Shown here: positions 10,177 to 21,302 of the stretch, piece after piece
Layout: every line of letters starts with the position of its first letter
How positions within the stretch are numbered: the first letter of the stretch is position 1
Assembly (NCBI RefSeq): GCF_000003195.3
Contig: NC_012874.2
Span: 1,953,001 to 2,017,000 of the forward strand
Reading direction: 5' to 3'
Length of the DNA: 64,000 bases
DNA from: Sorghum bicolor
Lineage: Eukaryota; Streptophyta; Magnoliopsida; Poales; Poaceae
Translations under genes and position numbers: made by a program
The notes under the pieces: model-generated
Told to the model about the DNA's origin: nothing
Database searches by the model: none
What the model saw: the letters and a program-made list of their open reading frames with translations, nothing else

Positions 10177-13100
10177 TCAGAATGTTCTAATGTTACATAT
10201 AACGAGGCCTCCATATTCTATTCGATTCTGAAAGGTCACCATATCCTTTAGTAAGTCCGGATTAACTTTCTGTGAGGCATAGTCATCAGCAACATAACTT
10301 GACCTTGTCTCTTTCATCTCTCTACTACTGTTTCCCCTTCCGAAATTCCCAAGGTATTGCCGAACATCGCAGTTTTCAACCTTTTTTACTGGCTCATGGG
10401 TGAAAGAGAAACAAGAACTTCTGCTCCGTGGAGTGTCAAAGCCATCAGGATCATCACTGGAGATGCTCCTAATTTTCAAGCCAGCACCATTTGTGTGACT
10501 AAAGATAACACTGTCAGACACATCAGATCCAGTTGCGCTAATTGAGCACTGAGTTTGCTTGTCAGACTCCTGGGAGAAGGGGGGAAATCAAAAACGCATT
10601 CTAACAAGATGCCAAAGATAGTTCAAGGTGACAGTATCCTATAAATCTATACATCATACAGAAAGAACTAATACAGATAACCCTATAACATGAGAACAAG
10701 AGAAGGGTGACAACTATGAAGGATGATATTTTGATTTATGACAACCGATCGATGTATAACATAGTATATTAGTATATATGGTTTTCAGGATGATCCACAG
10801 CTCAGGTACTAGTTGTATATAAGCTAGGTAAGAAAAAAACATGTTTATATCCAAAATCAACTTAAGAGGTGTTTACATTTTCCCCTTTTTTCCAAAAAAA
10901 GGAGAAAATATATCGAATTTCTGAATATAATACTGAGATTTTGTGGTGCTCCCCATGATCCAGCACACTTAATTTGCTGGAGATCATATCAAGAAATAAG
11001 GATGCACAACATTTCCCAAGAATACTTCTGAGTCTCGGTACAGGGTCATACTACTGTGCATAAACATCAATCAGGAGCATATTAGAAGGACCTCAATGAG
11101 CAGACTTGAACTACAACTCCAAACACACAGAAAAATCAATTCACTAACCTCATGATGGCCATGTTGATCAGCTAGAGTGTGGGATTCTTGAAAGATTGAT
11201 CTCCCTTTGTGGAAAAATCTACTATTGCTCTTTGGTGGCACATTCACAACTGAATTTGGTTGAGGATCCTCAGGTGATGAGAAATCAGTGCTATCCATTG
11301 TTGAAATTGAAACACATTCCTCAAAATAATTCATTGCCTCTTCAGCTAAATGCCTTGACACTTTCAGTCTTTCTATGCTACTCTGTAATAATCCCAAAGC
11401 AGATATAACAGTTCAGCTCAAGATTGCATATTATCAACACAAATCAATCTCTAGATGGATCATATAAATGTGTTCTATTGCTGTCTGGAATAGTAGATTC
11501 ATTACCTTTCTTCTTGGCCGTTTTTTATGTGTCTCAGTAAAGTTTGGAACTGTTACTATGCCCTTCAGCATTCTGCTCAGTTCTTGTTCCCGCTGTTCTT
11601 CAACTGCCAGATCTGCCCTTAGCTTTCGAGCACGTTCATGTGACTGCAATCCAGCAGTAAAAGGTTATAATTGATGACAACATTTGACTAAAGGCATGAC
11701 AGAGTTGGCGACAGTTATCAGACCTGTTTGAGTTTTAATGTATATTCTGTTATGTCAGGAGCCAGCTCAGAGGTGTCAGGATCAAACTCAAGAGGAGCTT
11801 CCAATTCCCCCCGTTGCTGGTTTGCTCCATGGTGCCATATGTCTGAAACCAGCTCAGAAGCATCTGTATCAAACTCAAGAGAAATTTCCATTTGCTCCCA
11901 GTGCTGTTTTGCTGCAATGTTCCTGGACTTAGAGTCCAGCTCAGCAGCATCTGTGTCAAAATCAATAGGGATTTCCAGAACATCTTTCTTTCCATATTCT
12001 GTGACATAATCGCTTATGTCAGAGATAAACTCAGCAGAATCTGGATCGAACTCAGGAGGAATTTCCAGAACTGGATCCACTGGTACAGTTGAATGATTCT
12101 GCTGCCAAATGGTCTATGGTCAAAGAAGAATAGTAGCATCACTAACAACTTAGCATAAGGGAATAAAATATGAATTAAAGGTCCATACAGAATATATTAG
12201 AGAAAAACAGAAAAGTTTTTTTTTTCCCAAAGATCAAAAAACAGTAAAGTAGAATTCAAAGCAAAAGCTGGAAATAAAGGCTACCTGACATTCTGACAAA
12301 GAGAAAGCAGGACTAGCCAAATATTTCTAAAAACACATTTTCAACCTGACAATATTTTATATCTTATTGAAAGAGACCATGCTGTGAACTCAGACAAACA
12401 AGTGGGCAGCATGATGGCATATGCATTGCAATAACTGTAGAAAAGGAAAATTGCATATGCGCAACATAAATGTTCAGAAGTAATCCTTTTCTCGAGTTGA
12501 TAGCTTCACCAAAAAAATTGCAACGAACAATAGCTTTAACACAAGCATTCACTAATTCTTACATGCTCGAGATGGCTAGGTGAAGAAACAACAGTGCTTG
12601 ATTCTGAATGGATAGTTTCATCCATTTGCCGTCCCCTCTGTGTACAATAAACACTAGTAGTCACTCCCATATTCATGTTGCAAGTAAATCCCATGTCCCG
12701 TGGCATCCATCAGCTGAACAAAGCATCAAACTACAAGAACTATTTCACCTACCGCTCCGGTTGTTGACCCCTGGGATGAACAACTTGCATCAGTTCCCCT
12801 ATGCTTGCCCTGTGAGGTGTGTAAATTTATGAGAATACAAGTTCATTTGAAGTGCATATAGTTATGCCACGCAGCATATACATAAACCAGAGTAGAGATA
12901 CCTCTGGAACTGAATGCCGGCTCTTCCATGACTGCAATTTCCTTGCCACATCCCTGGTTTCTGCATCGGTCTGTCAAGTGTAGCAAGACAAAAACTTCAG
13001 ATTAATTGGCATTCCCTGATGTCAGTCAGGAGACAGTGCAGATTGAGTGTGAGATTAGTCTGCATATCCACACGTTATACTGCTTTGACCATAAATAGAA

Positions 13101-13712
13101 AGGGGAAAACATGGAAAGTTTGCAAACCCAAGATTATATCGAAAAGAGGAGAGCTTTTCTTGAGACGCAATTTCCGGGTGAAACGTGAAGCAGAGAGTAG
13201 AGAGTGACCTCAGAGCCCCGGTAGGTGCGTGCGTCGTCGGCCACCGACCGCGCCCGCGACGCCCTCCTCCCGCCGACCTCGCCAGCAGAGTCCGCCACCG
13301 ACGGCGCCGAAGCGGAGTGCCGCCACCGCTGCGTCGGCGCGACGGAGGCCGACCGCGCCCTCCCTCCACCGCCTCCGCCCCCACCGCCCTTGAGCCGCGG
13401 CTCACGCCCTCTCTCCCGGCCCGCCGCATCCCCGCGGGCGGAGCTAGCACCAGTACTACCAGCAGCAGGCGCTGCCGGTCCCGGGGGCGGAGGTGGCGAG
13501 GCGGACGGGGAGGCCGCGGAGTCGAAGAGCGGGTTGGTGCGCGTGTTGGCGTAGTAGTCCCCGTGGGCGGCGCCGGGCCGGGGCGCCGCGCTGACGGAGC
13601 GCGAGCGGGTGCGCCGCGGGCACGGGGGCGGGTCGGAGCGGGTGGTGGTGGTGGCGGCGGCGGCGTCGTGGAGGGCGCGGCGCGTGGTGGACTTGAACGC
13701 CGCCGACGCCAT
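10177..13712 (-). CDS. plant protein of unknown function with acidic repeat (8 exons)
   Basis: Predicted exons (minus): 13712-13209, 12970-12902, 12809-12753, 12637-12563, 12113-11724, 11643-11506, 11382-11149, 10569-10177. All junctions are GT-AG and all exons are phase 0, giving 619 aa. The start MASAAFKSTTRRAL is chosen because the upstream in-frame ATG would add a Pro/His-rich leader. The N-terminus (1-168) is basic, Ser/Ala/Gly-rich and low-complexity. Exon 2 has a conserved-looking stretch, SETDAETRDVARKLQSWKSR. Exon 5 holds four acidic repeats of the type E-x-P/S-x-(E/D)FD-x-D-(S/A)-(A/S)E. Exon 6 is helical and charged (SHERARKLRADLAVEEQREQ), likely coiled coil, followed by the basic KKRPRRK. 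Exons 7-8 are Ser/Asp-rich and end in GGLVICNIRTF. No enzymatic motif, signal peptide or membrane segment is visible. I do not recognise a named family; the splicing model is strong, the function unknown. Confidence 0.85.
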
Positions 13713-13933
13713 CCGCGCGCGCGCCGGTGGTTGACCGAGTTGGTGCAGCGGGAGGCGAGGATGGAGGGAAATGCGAAAAGAATGGAGCGGCGGGAGAAGT
13801 CGAAGTGGAAGCTGAAGCTGCTGATAATGGCGGGGGGGAGGGCAGAGGTGGGTGCCGTGTCGTGTGCCTGGCTGAGGATGACCTGTGGGCCAGGTCACCG
13901 ACGGCGGCGATACAGAGGAAGGGCAAAAAGGCG

Positions 13934-13943
13934 AAAAAAAAAA
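13934..13943 (-). terminator. Pol III terminator of tRNA-Ala
   Basis: A run of ten T on the minus strand follows directly after the discriminator base of the tRNA, the standard RNA polymerase III stop. Confidence 0.85.
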
Positions 13944-14016
13944 TGGAGATGCGGGGGATCGAACCCCGTGCCTCTCGCATGCAAAGCGAGCGCTCTACCA
14001 TTTGAGCTACATCCCC
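13944..14016 (-). tRNA. tRNA-Ala (anticodon TGC)
   Basis: A 73-nt cloverleaf. The acceptor GGGGATG pairs with CATCTCC and includes the G3:U70 wobble that identifies alanine tRNAs. Anticodon stem CTCGC/GCGAG has loop TTTGCAT, so the anticodon is TGC. T arm CGGGG-TTCGATC-CCCCG is perfect, and the discriminator is A73. The A box (TAGCTCAAATGG) and B box (GGTTCGATCCC) are intact. Upstream, CAACAA abuts the 5' end and TATATAATAA lies ~25-35 bp further, both usual for plant tRNA genes. No intron, and CCA is not encoded. It lies 231 bp upstream of the neighbouring gene's start codon, on the same strand, and heads a downstream array of degenerate copies. Confidence 0.97.
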
Positions 14017-14419
14017 TTGTTGCAAATTTTGGTATATGGTTATTATATATTCCCATAAAACAAATGTAAACTAAAGCATAATAGTCCAGGGAACATCGTC
14101 ACAAGTTTGCAGTTGCTTTCTACTATCATTGATTTCTCCGACTACAATAATAATAATGTCGTATATGTATGTAGGATCAGATGAAAATGATGCCATGGAT
14201 ATATAATATATGTCTTCTAACACAACTACAAAAACGATTTTCAAGCACATGATCATTTTTACTATAGAGGTGGCTCTTGATTCAGCTGCCTCCTATAAGT
14301 ATAATGTCGATGTTGCTCAGGTAAGAACAAGATGTAATATGTAATATAAAAAAAATAGTGCCTATTGGTCTTAATGGGCTTAGAGTAGAGAAAAAAGGGC
14401 CAAATTAAAGTCAGAACGA

Positions 14420-16380
14420 GAATATGAGATAGACAAATACCCTACCAGTTGAGCTATACCCCTCAATTCTGTTCAATTTGCCACTACAAATTATTTTAAA
14501 GTTGATTTAATCTTCGAAGATAAATTAAAAATAATATTGGAGACAAATGTTGTACTAGTTTAGCTACATCCCCAATTTTGTGTAATTTACCACTACAGAC
14601 TATTTTAAATTTTATTTGATCCTGAAAGATAGATTAATAAAAAAGTAATGATTGAAGATGCGAGGAGTTGAGCCATACAAACTATTTTAAATTTTATTTG
14701 ATCCTAAAAGATAGATTAATAAAAAATAATGATTAGAGATGCGAGGAGTTGAACCCCGTACCTTTTTCACACATAGATAAACGCTCTACCGGTTGAGCTA
14801 CATCCCTAATTTTGTGCAATTTAACACTACATGCAAACTCTTTTAATTTTATTTGATCCTAAAAAATAGATTAATAAAAAGTAATGATTGGAGATGCGAG
14901 GAGTTGAACCCCGTACCATTTTCATGCATAGATAAATGCTCTACCAGTTGAGCTACATCCCTAGTTTTGTACAATTTACCACTACAAACTGTTTTAAATT
15001 TTATTTGATCATGAAAGATAGATTAATAAAAAATAATGATTAGAGATGCGAGGAGTTGAACCCCGTACCTTTTTCACGCATAGATAAACGCTCTACCAGT
15101 TGAGCTACATCCCCAATTTTGTGCAATTTAATACTACATACAAACTCTTTTAATTTTATTTGATCCTGAAAGATAGATTAATAAAAAAGTAATGATTGGA
15201 GATGCGAGGAGTTGAACCACATACCTTTTTCATGCATAGATAAATGCTCTACCAGTTGAGCTACATCCCCAATTTTGTGCAATTTACTACTACAAACTGT
15301 TTTAAATTTTATTTGATCATGAAAGATAGATTAATAAAAAGTAATGATTAGAGATGCGAGGAGTTGAACCCCGTACCTTTTTCATGCATAGATAAATGTT
15401 CTACCAGTTTAGCTACATCCCCAATTTTAACAAATTTCCACTACAAATTATTTTAAATTTTAATTGATCCTAGAAGATAAAATTAATAAAAATACAAAAA
15501 AATAGAGATGTGAGGAGTTGAACCTAGTACCTTTTTCCTGCATAGATAAATGTTCTCCTAGTCGAGCTACATTTCCCAATTTTGATCCATTTCCAATATA
15601 ATTTCTTTAAAAATTATTTGATCTTGGAAGATAGGTTAATAAAAAAACAATAATTGGCCATACAAGGAGTCGAACCCTGTGCTATTTTCATGCAAAGATA
15701 CACGCTCTACCAGTTGAGCTATATCCCCAAGTTTGATCAATTTTCACTACAAATTATTTAAAAGTTTATGTGGTCTTGGATGGTAGATTAATAAAAAATT
15801 ATAATTGGTAACCAATTTCCACTACAAATTCTTTTAACTTTATTTAATCTTGAAAGATAGACTAATAGAAAATAATAATTGGAGATGCGAGGAGTTGAAC
15901 CCTGTACCTTTTTCATGCATAGATAAATGCTCTACTAGTTGAGCTACATCCCCAATGTTGACCAATTTCCACTACAAATTCTTTTATAACATTATTTATT
16001 ATTGAAAGATAGACTAATAAAAAAATAATAATTGGAGATGCGAGGAACCTTTTACCTTTTTCATGTATAGATAAATGCTCTACTAGTTGAGCAACATCCC
16101 TAATTTTAACCAATTATCACTACAAATTGTTTTAAATTTTATTTGATTTTTAAAGATAGATTAATAAAAATAGTAATTGGAGATACGAGGAGTTAAACCC
16201 CATACGTTTTTCATGCATAGATAAATGCTGTACCAGTTGAGCTATATCCCCCTATTTTTTTCATTTTGTCACTACAAAATTATTTTAAATTTAATTTAGT
16301 CTTGGAAGATAGATTAATAAAAATAATGATGGGAGAAGCGAGGTGAATCCCGTCCCTTTTTAACTGCATAGATAAATACA
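14420..16380 (-). repeat. tandem array of tRNA-Ala-derived units (~153 bp period)
   Basis: Full-length or nearly full-length tRNA-like units start (plus coordinates) near 14,734, 14,890, 15,043, 15,198, 15,350, 15,504, 15,656, 15,881, 16,034 and 16,179. Partial ones lie near 14,445, 14,539, 14,655 and 16,331. Most spacings are 145-156 bp; one is 225. Each unit is ~73-74 nt of tRNA-Ala-like sequence plus an ~80 nt AT-rich spacer containing TTTTATTTGATC and AGATAGATTAATAAAAA. On the minus strand the consensus keeps GGGGATG/CATCTCC, TAGCTCAACTGG (A box match), GGTTCAACTCC (B box with one change) and a T5-T6 run ~11 nt downstream. The anticodon arm (TTTAT-CTATGCA-TGAAA) has only three pairs and the unit is 1 nt longer than the parent. 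These are therefore tRNA pseudogenes, though possibly still transcribable. Confidence 0.9.
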
Positions 16381-16389
16381 ATGTGTTAT

Positions 16390-18429
16390 ATGGACAAGAA
16401 ACTGAATGAAGAATTTTGACTCAGAACCCGAAATGCGCCAGCACTAAGAAACAACACTTTTCTTGGAAGAGCTCGCTGTAGAGTTTTCATGTATCATACT
16501 AAACAAAATGTACGCTTGACTGAAGTATTTTAAGGAAAACAAATAGTAAGAATCCCACGTCAACTAAAAACAGTAGCTAGGGGGGAAAAAATTGGGAACC
16601 TATCCCGTTTCCACAGGACACCCAGAGAACTCACACCCACACCAGGGAGTTGTTATTTCAGATTTTTATACGCTTTCGTATAAACGTCAAACGCAGGCAA
16701 CCTGGAAGGAAGAATACTTCAGAGTTTATCTGATCTGGATTGTGAATTTGTGATCAGCACAGTGTCATCAAGAACAGTCACTACTGGTACAAAATAATCT
16801 TCTGCAAAACATGTGTTACGCACAAAACTCCACTGGTTCGAGTGTTGCAGAAAGCACCTGACATTGAACATTCTGTAATGTAACCCCAAGAAACATATAT
16901 ATTCAATCATTTTTTTTTCTGTTCCGAATTAACTTGGTAATGGATTGATAATGCATAAATAACCCCACATTGCTATTACACATAGCTAATCAAGCACCTT
17001 GCTAGGTGGTGGTTGGAAGAATTGTACTGACCTTAGCTTTAATCTATCACCCGCGCTATAGTAGTCCTAGAGAATGGCATGTGCAAACCTTCAACTGAAC
17101 ATATAATATGATTGGTTGATGTTTGCATAACTCTAAGGAAACACCGTGTAAATGCATTACCGACTAAATTCTAGCTTTTTTCTCGTGGAAATATACGTCA
17201 CTACTAAATAAAATGTTTTTTTGCCAACGGCCCTTTCATTGCTGGTTTTATAAAAAACATTGGTGAAAACGGGGTGATGACTTTCACCACGGTTTATAAC
17301 ACGAGTTGTGAACGGATGGTGACAACCGGTGACACCATCTTTCCACCGGTGCTTCCTTAGAGTGACCGATAGGTGGGGCCCACTTGCCCGTGTTTCGTCC
17401 CACGATTGGTGCCAGCTAGACGATTCTTTTCTCCCATTGGCCACAAACCCCCTCTCTCTCTCTCCCTCACTCTTCCACTTTACTCTCCCTTTTTCTCTCT
17501 CAATCTCTCCTTGTAGGTAGGCCACCGTGGCCTCCGACATGGTGACCGAGGCGCGGAATGGTGCCCCCGGTGCGCGCAGCCTCCGGCGCAGTGGCCCAGG
17601 CTAAAAACATTATATGCTTATAAGGAAAGATCTGGGCAGCTTATAGACGCAAATCCTATCTTCTTTAGCCTAATAGCTTCAAATCCATGAAGCTTTGCAA
17701 TTATTTCTTCGGCTCTTTATGTGACGGGGAAGGAAAAATCAGGTAAGAGAGAGAACCGTTTCTCAAAAAATTAAGAAACATTTTGAAACTATATAAGGAC
17801 TAGCAAGTGACTTAAAGAGAATCAAATAATTGAAACTGAATGATCGAAAGGACTAAAACTGATAGATAGATAGATATAGCAGAAAGACAGAATGTCATTG
17901 CATCAGTAGCTTGAAACTTACTTCAGGAGGAAATCAGTGCATCATTGTTTATATTCAATGTTTATATAAATTGTAGTAATAAACATGAAAAGGAACTAAC
18001 AAATGGGAGAGGTTGGACTGAGGGCCACAATTCCAGTGTGGATTTTGATCATGACCGAGTTGTGCGTGTGCCAACTGCAGAAGGGCAGGGCAGTCATTCT
18101 CGGTGAAAGGAGCCCTTATTTCTTACAGCTCAAACCTCTTGAGCTTGGAAACTGAACTTCGCAGTCTTGGGCTTTGTATTTCTCGGACAAATACGTCCAA
18201 GATGTAGGTATGTAGTGGTATTCATGAAACATGAGCCCCCTTGACCTACAGCAAGAGAAAAATTAAGGCAGATCAATTAGAACATTAAAGTTATACAAAC
18301 AATGAGAAAGCACAGATGAGTTAGCACATTATAGATTTGAAGTTACAAACAATTCATGTGACAGTTACTGATAAGTTCAAGAATGAACCTACCAGCAACG
18401 ATGGCTGCAAAAGGTGAACAGTTGATCTG
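16390..18429. other. intergenic stretch
   Basis: The part before 17,199 shows no gene or clear repeat. 17,199-17,560 has a CACTA-like terminus. From about 18,000 on it is probably the 3' flank and untranslated region of the F-box gene. A short pyrimidine-rich tract lies at about 17,450-17,510. Confidence 0.5.
17199..17560. mobile_element. possible CACTA-type terminus
   Basis: Begins CACTACTAAATAAAATG, resembling the CACTACTA terminus of CACTA transposons, and is followed by short subterminal repeats in both orientations (GGTGATGACTTTCACC, CACCGGTG, GGTGACACC). No matching TAGTAGTG end was found nearby. The ORFs in it are not recognisable proteins. Confidence 0.35.
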
Positions 18430-19522
18430 CTAGTGTGAAGGGCCGCACAGAGGGCCGTCATGGATGATGGATAGCGTTGACAATTTCTCGCAGGTGCTGC
18501 TGCTGACAGAGTACATAAGAAGAGGATAGAGACCATCAGAGCATAAATAAATGGCATCACTGCTGATGGAAGGCAGGTTGTTTGCAGACACAGAGAGGCA
18601 GCGGTCAAGGCCGAGGAACAGAGCTCGATCACCAAGGCTGCTCAACGGAGCAATCCCCCTCATCTGCTCAGCCGTGCCAACCTCAAACAAGGCAAACCGG
18701 CGAGGTCCATATCCCTGGCTGGATGGGATTGTCATGGGAAAAGTGGCGGAGAACAAGTAGCAGGCGCGCAGCAGACTCCACGAGGAACAAGGAATAGTTT
18801 TGAGGAAGGTCGAATCTTGGGATAGGAGCAATGTAACTGTAAGGGTCCAGGGATTGAGGATAGATCTGCAGAACCACCATCTTGCTTCTGATGACGCCAT
18901 AGAGCCGGCCTTGGAAGGGGACGGCTGAGGCAAGCTGGAGGCTGTGGTGCACGACGGACCAGCACGGGGAGCCAGGCTCGGCGACGACCACACCCGCTGC
19001 GTTGAGGAACCAGACGACGACGGCGATGGAGTTCTGGGACATGCACACGGCGGCTCTCACCCAGGCGCGGGACAGCTGGTCCTTGACCATGGTCATGATG
19101 ATGGGGCCGATGGGCGGGAGGTCGACGGCGACGCGGGTGAAGGGATGCAGGACGCGGACGGCGGTGGTTCCCTTGTTGAGCAGGATGAGGAGGCCGTCGG
19201 TGAAGCCGACGATGCGGTGGCCGCGGAGCTCCGGCAGGCGGACGCGGACGCACCTGCCGGTGGCGGTGCAGAGGAAGGCGACCGACCTCGCATGCGTCGG
19301 CCGCGGGCGCACGCCGTCGCCGTCGCATAGCGCGACCCAGCCGCGCGGTCGAAGACGCGCGTCACGGAGGCTAGGGTCACGCGGACTGGCCGTGGAAGCA
19401 CGCCAGCACGCGCACACGGCGCGCATGGACATGTAATCCACCATGTTCGCCGCCAGTACGCGGGCCGCGATGAGTTCCGTCAGTTCCGGGGGGAGTGATG
19501 CCCAGTCACTCCGCACCTCCAT
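18430..19522 (-). pseudogene. F-box / DUF295 protein gene with one-base frameshift
   Basis: From MEVRSDWASLPPELTEL the frame gives an F-box (about residues 8-50, including AVCACWRAST), then a DUF295 (KIB-type propeller) region with GFTDGLLILLNKGTTAVRVL, HPFTRVAVDLPP and SIAVVVWFLNAAG. F-box proteins of this type act as SCF adaptors. At about 18,708 the match moves to another frame: HDNPIQPG is followed, one base out, by YGPRRFALFEVGTAEQ, ALFLGLDRCLSVSA, SDAIYLCSDG and a stop at 18,430. Dropping one G from a GGG run would restore the frame. No intron explains it. Either a recent pseudogene or a sequence error. Intronless, as is usual for the family. Confidence 0.8.
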
Positions 19523-19915
19523 CGCCGCCGCCGCCGCCGCTGCCCCAGATGAGCACTTGAAAGGACGGGCAGCGCAGGCGGCGAGCGAAGCAATGGGGGC
19601 TTCTTTGCGCTTCGTTCCAGAAACCCCCAGTCCCCCATATAAAAGAGGCGCCTTTACACGGCGTCGGCGAAGCCGTCCTCCGGCGATCCCCAGTCTAGTT
19701 ACCTCATTAAAAGCAGACAAAATCCAGCGGAGCTTGCGCTTCCGGATGGAAGGAGACTGATTATCCGACAGAGGATCGCAAAACGTCGAATTGCCAGCGT
19801 CGGACGGGAGGGATAAGCGACAGGAGGCGCAGTCCCTCAGCATATAGAGAAGCCGTGGCTGGAACTCGTCTCCAACAGCAACAGGGATTGCGGTTCCGAA
19901 TCGAATCGAAGAGGA

Positions 19916-20520
19916 AGAAGGCTATTTTCTTCTCTCGCATAGTCTAATTTTCCTCCCTTAACCATAAAACTGAATATAAACCCCTCAATTTTCAATAATA
20001 CTGTTTATTTTACCTCAAAGGCTATTTTCTCTTACCGCTAGCTCCTAATTCTATCTAGCTAAATTGATCGATGGATGAACAATTGGGTTAAAGTTGTGGC
20101 GTACCTATGAAGTTAAAGACAATGTCTCGTTCGAAACCGTTTCAGTAGTGTTTTTCTCTCACAACAAATTAACCAATAGTATCATAGTTTATCAGCTACC
20201 GAATAAGGCGGAAATGCATGTTGCCAATGTCCGCCACCTGAACGCCCGTGCTGTGCTGCCGCTCCAACCAGCGCCACCGCTATCATCATTGGGACAGTAG
20301 ACGCATCAATCGGTTTGGGAGAGGATAGAGATGTGAGAGATGAAAAGGCGCCACGTCAGCCATAATGATATAATAGATGGATGACGTGTGGCCACGCAAG
20401 ATAAAACCAGGGAGGTACAATAAACAATACTGAAAGTTAGGGGGTGTCTGATTTTGCAGTTGAGCGAAGAAAATCAGACTAAGGTAATAATTGAGGGAAA
20501 AAATAGGGTTTTTCCCATGA
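19916..20520. mobile_element. possible TIR element upstream of the F-box gene
   Basis: Left portion CCCCTCAATTTTCAATAATA..GTTTATTTTACCTC matches, in inverse orientation, the right portion GAGGTACAATAAACAATACT...TAGGGGG. The outer ends GGCTATTTTCTT and AAAAAATAGGG are also roughly inverted. The CCTCAA...TTACCTC pattern is seen at the ends of grass Mutator-like elements. The core holds a family C MITE relic (about 20,133-20,202) and some GC-rich sequence. Target duplication not identified. Confidence 0.4.
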
Positions 20521-20680
20521 AAGACCACACGCTATTTTGGAATATCCAGTCTATAGTCCATACATGTTTATGTTCATTTCATCATTGATCTAATGGCCCA
20601 TTTAAGAATGGTCCCACCAGCGAGAGAGACTTTCCTCTCGAGGCTCCGAGGGTGAGAAGAGAATGCGCGATTTTTTTTAA

Positions 20681-21046
20681 GGCCAGTCTCAATGACCCGT
20701 TTCAATGTACTGTTTCCAAAACAAATCTGCTGACAGAGTATCAATGAAACGAACAATGAAACAACCTCCACAATGCATGAGTTTCACCTTGATGTTTCCT
20801 AGGCTGGACAAAGCATTTAATTAGTGCAAAATGATTGGATCACATGCAAGATGGTGAAACGATTTAGTCCTCAGTGGGGATTTCATCCTGTTTCACCGCG
20901 TGGGAAACAACGCCAGCGGAGTTTCACCATGGTAAAACTACTTCCTTCTCTCTCCTTTTCGTTTCATGCAAAAAGTGTAATTTTGCGGACATGGCGCTCT
21001 AATAAATATGCATGACATCCTGGTGAAACCTCCACTGAGACTGGCC
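20681..21046. mobile_element. Tourist-like MITE, GGCCAGTCTCA ends
   Basis: A 366 bp element with 14-bp TIRs GGCCAGTCTCAATG and CACTGAGACTGGCC and a perfect TAA duplication. The interior repeats TTTCACC and GAAAC motifs in both orientations, so it can fold back. No coding capacity. Confidence 0.8.
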
Positions 21047-21160
21047 TAAGGAATCTGCTTGCATTAGAACAAAAGAACATTGGGTGCAGACCTCATAATG
21101 CGAAATTATTAAACCCCTCAAAAAGCACACTACTAGAGCCATGCATACACAAACACCCTA

Positions 21161-21302
21161 CTAGAGGCAGTTGAGCTACATCCCCAACTTTATTTAATTT
21201 GCCACTAAATTAAATAAAATTTAATCTTCAAAGATAGATTAATAAAATATAATAATTGGAGATGCCACGAGTTGAACCTGCCAGTTGAGATACATCCCCA
21301 AT
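21161..21302 (-). repeat. isolated tRNA-Ala-like repeat unit
   Basis: Contains CAGTTGAGCTACATCCCC, then the array-type spacer (AATCTTCAAAGATAGATTAATAAAAT), then GGAGATGCCACGAGTTGAAC and a second shortened CAGTTGAGATACATCCCC. Spacer and unit order match the 14.4-16.4 kb array, so this is a 1.5-unit outlier about 5 kb away. Confidence 0.65.

Noticed and set aside
13185..14069. Plus-strand 294-codon ORF
   Set aside because: Antisense shadow of the GC-rich first exon of the minus-strand gene, and it runs through the tRNA gene.
15881..16251. Array units as functional tRNA genes
   Set aside because: The anticodon stem has only three pairs, the unit is 1 nt too long and the B box is altered; annotated as repeats instead.
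14420..16380. Regular ~153-bp spacing with conserved repeat and variable spacer, CRISPR-like at first sight
   Set aside because: The repeats are tRNA-Ala-derived, the spacers are homologous to one another, and the host is a plant nuclear genome.
17157..17540. Minus-strand 127-codon ORF
   Set aside because: Overlaps CACTA-like terminal repeats; no recognisable protein.
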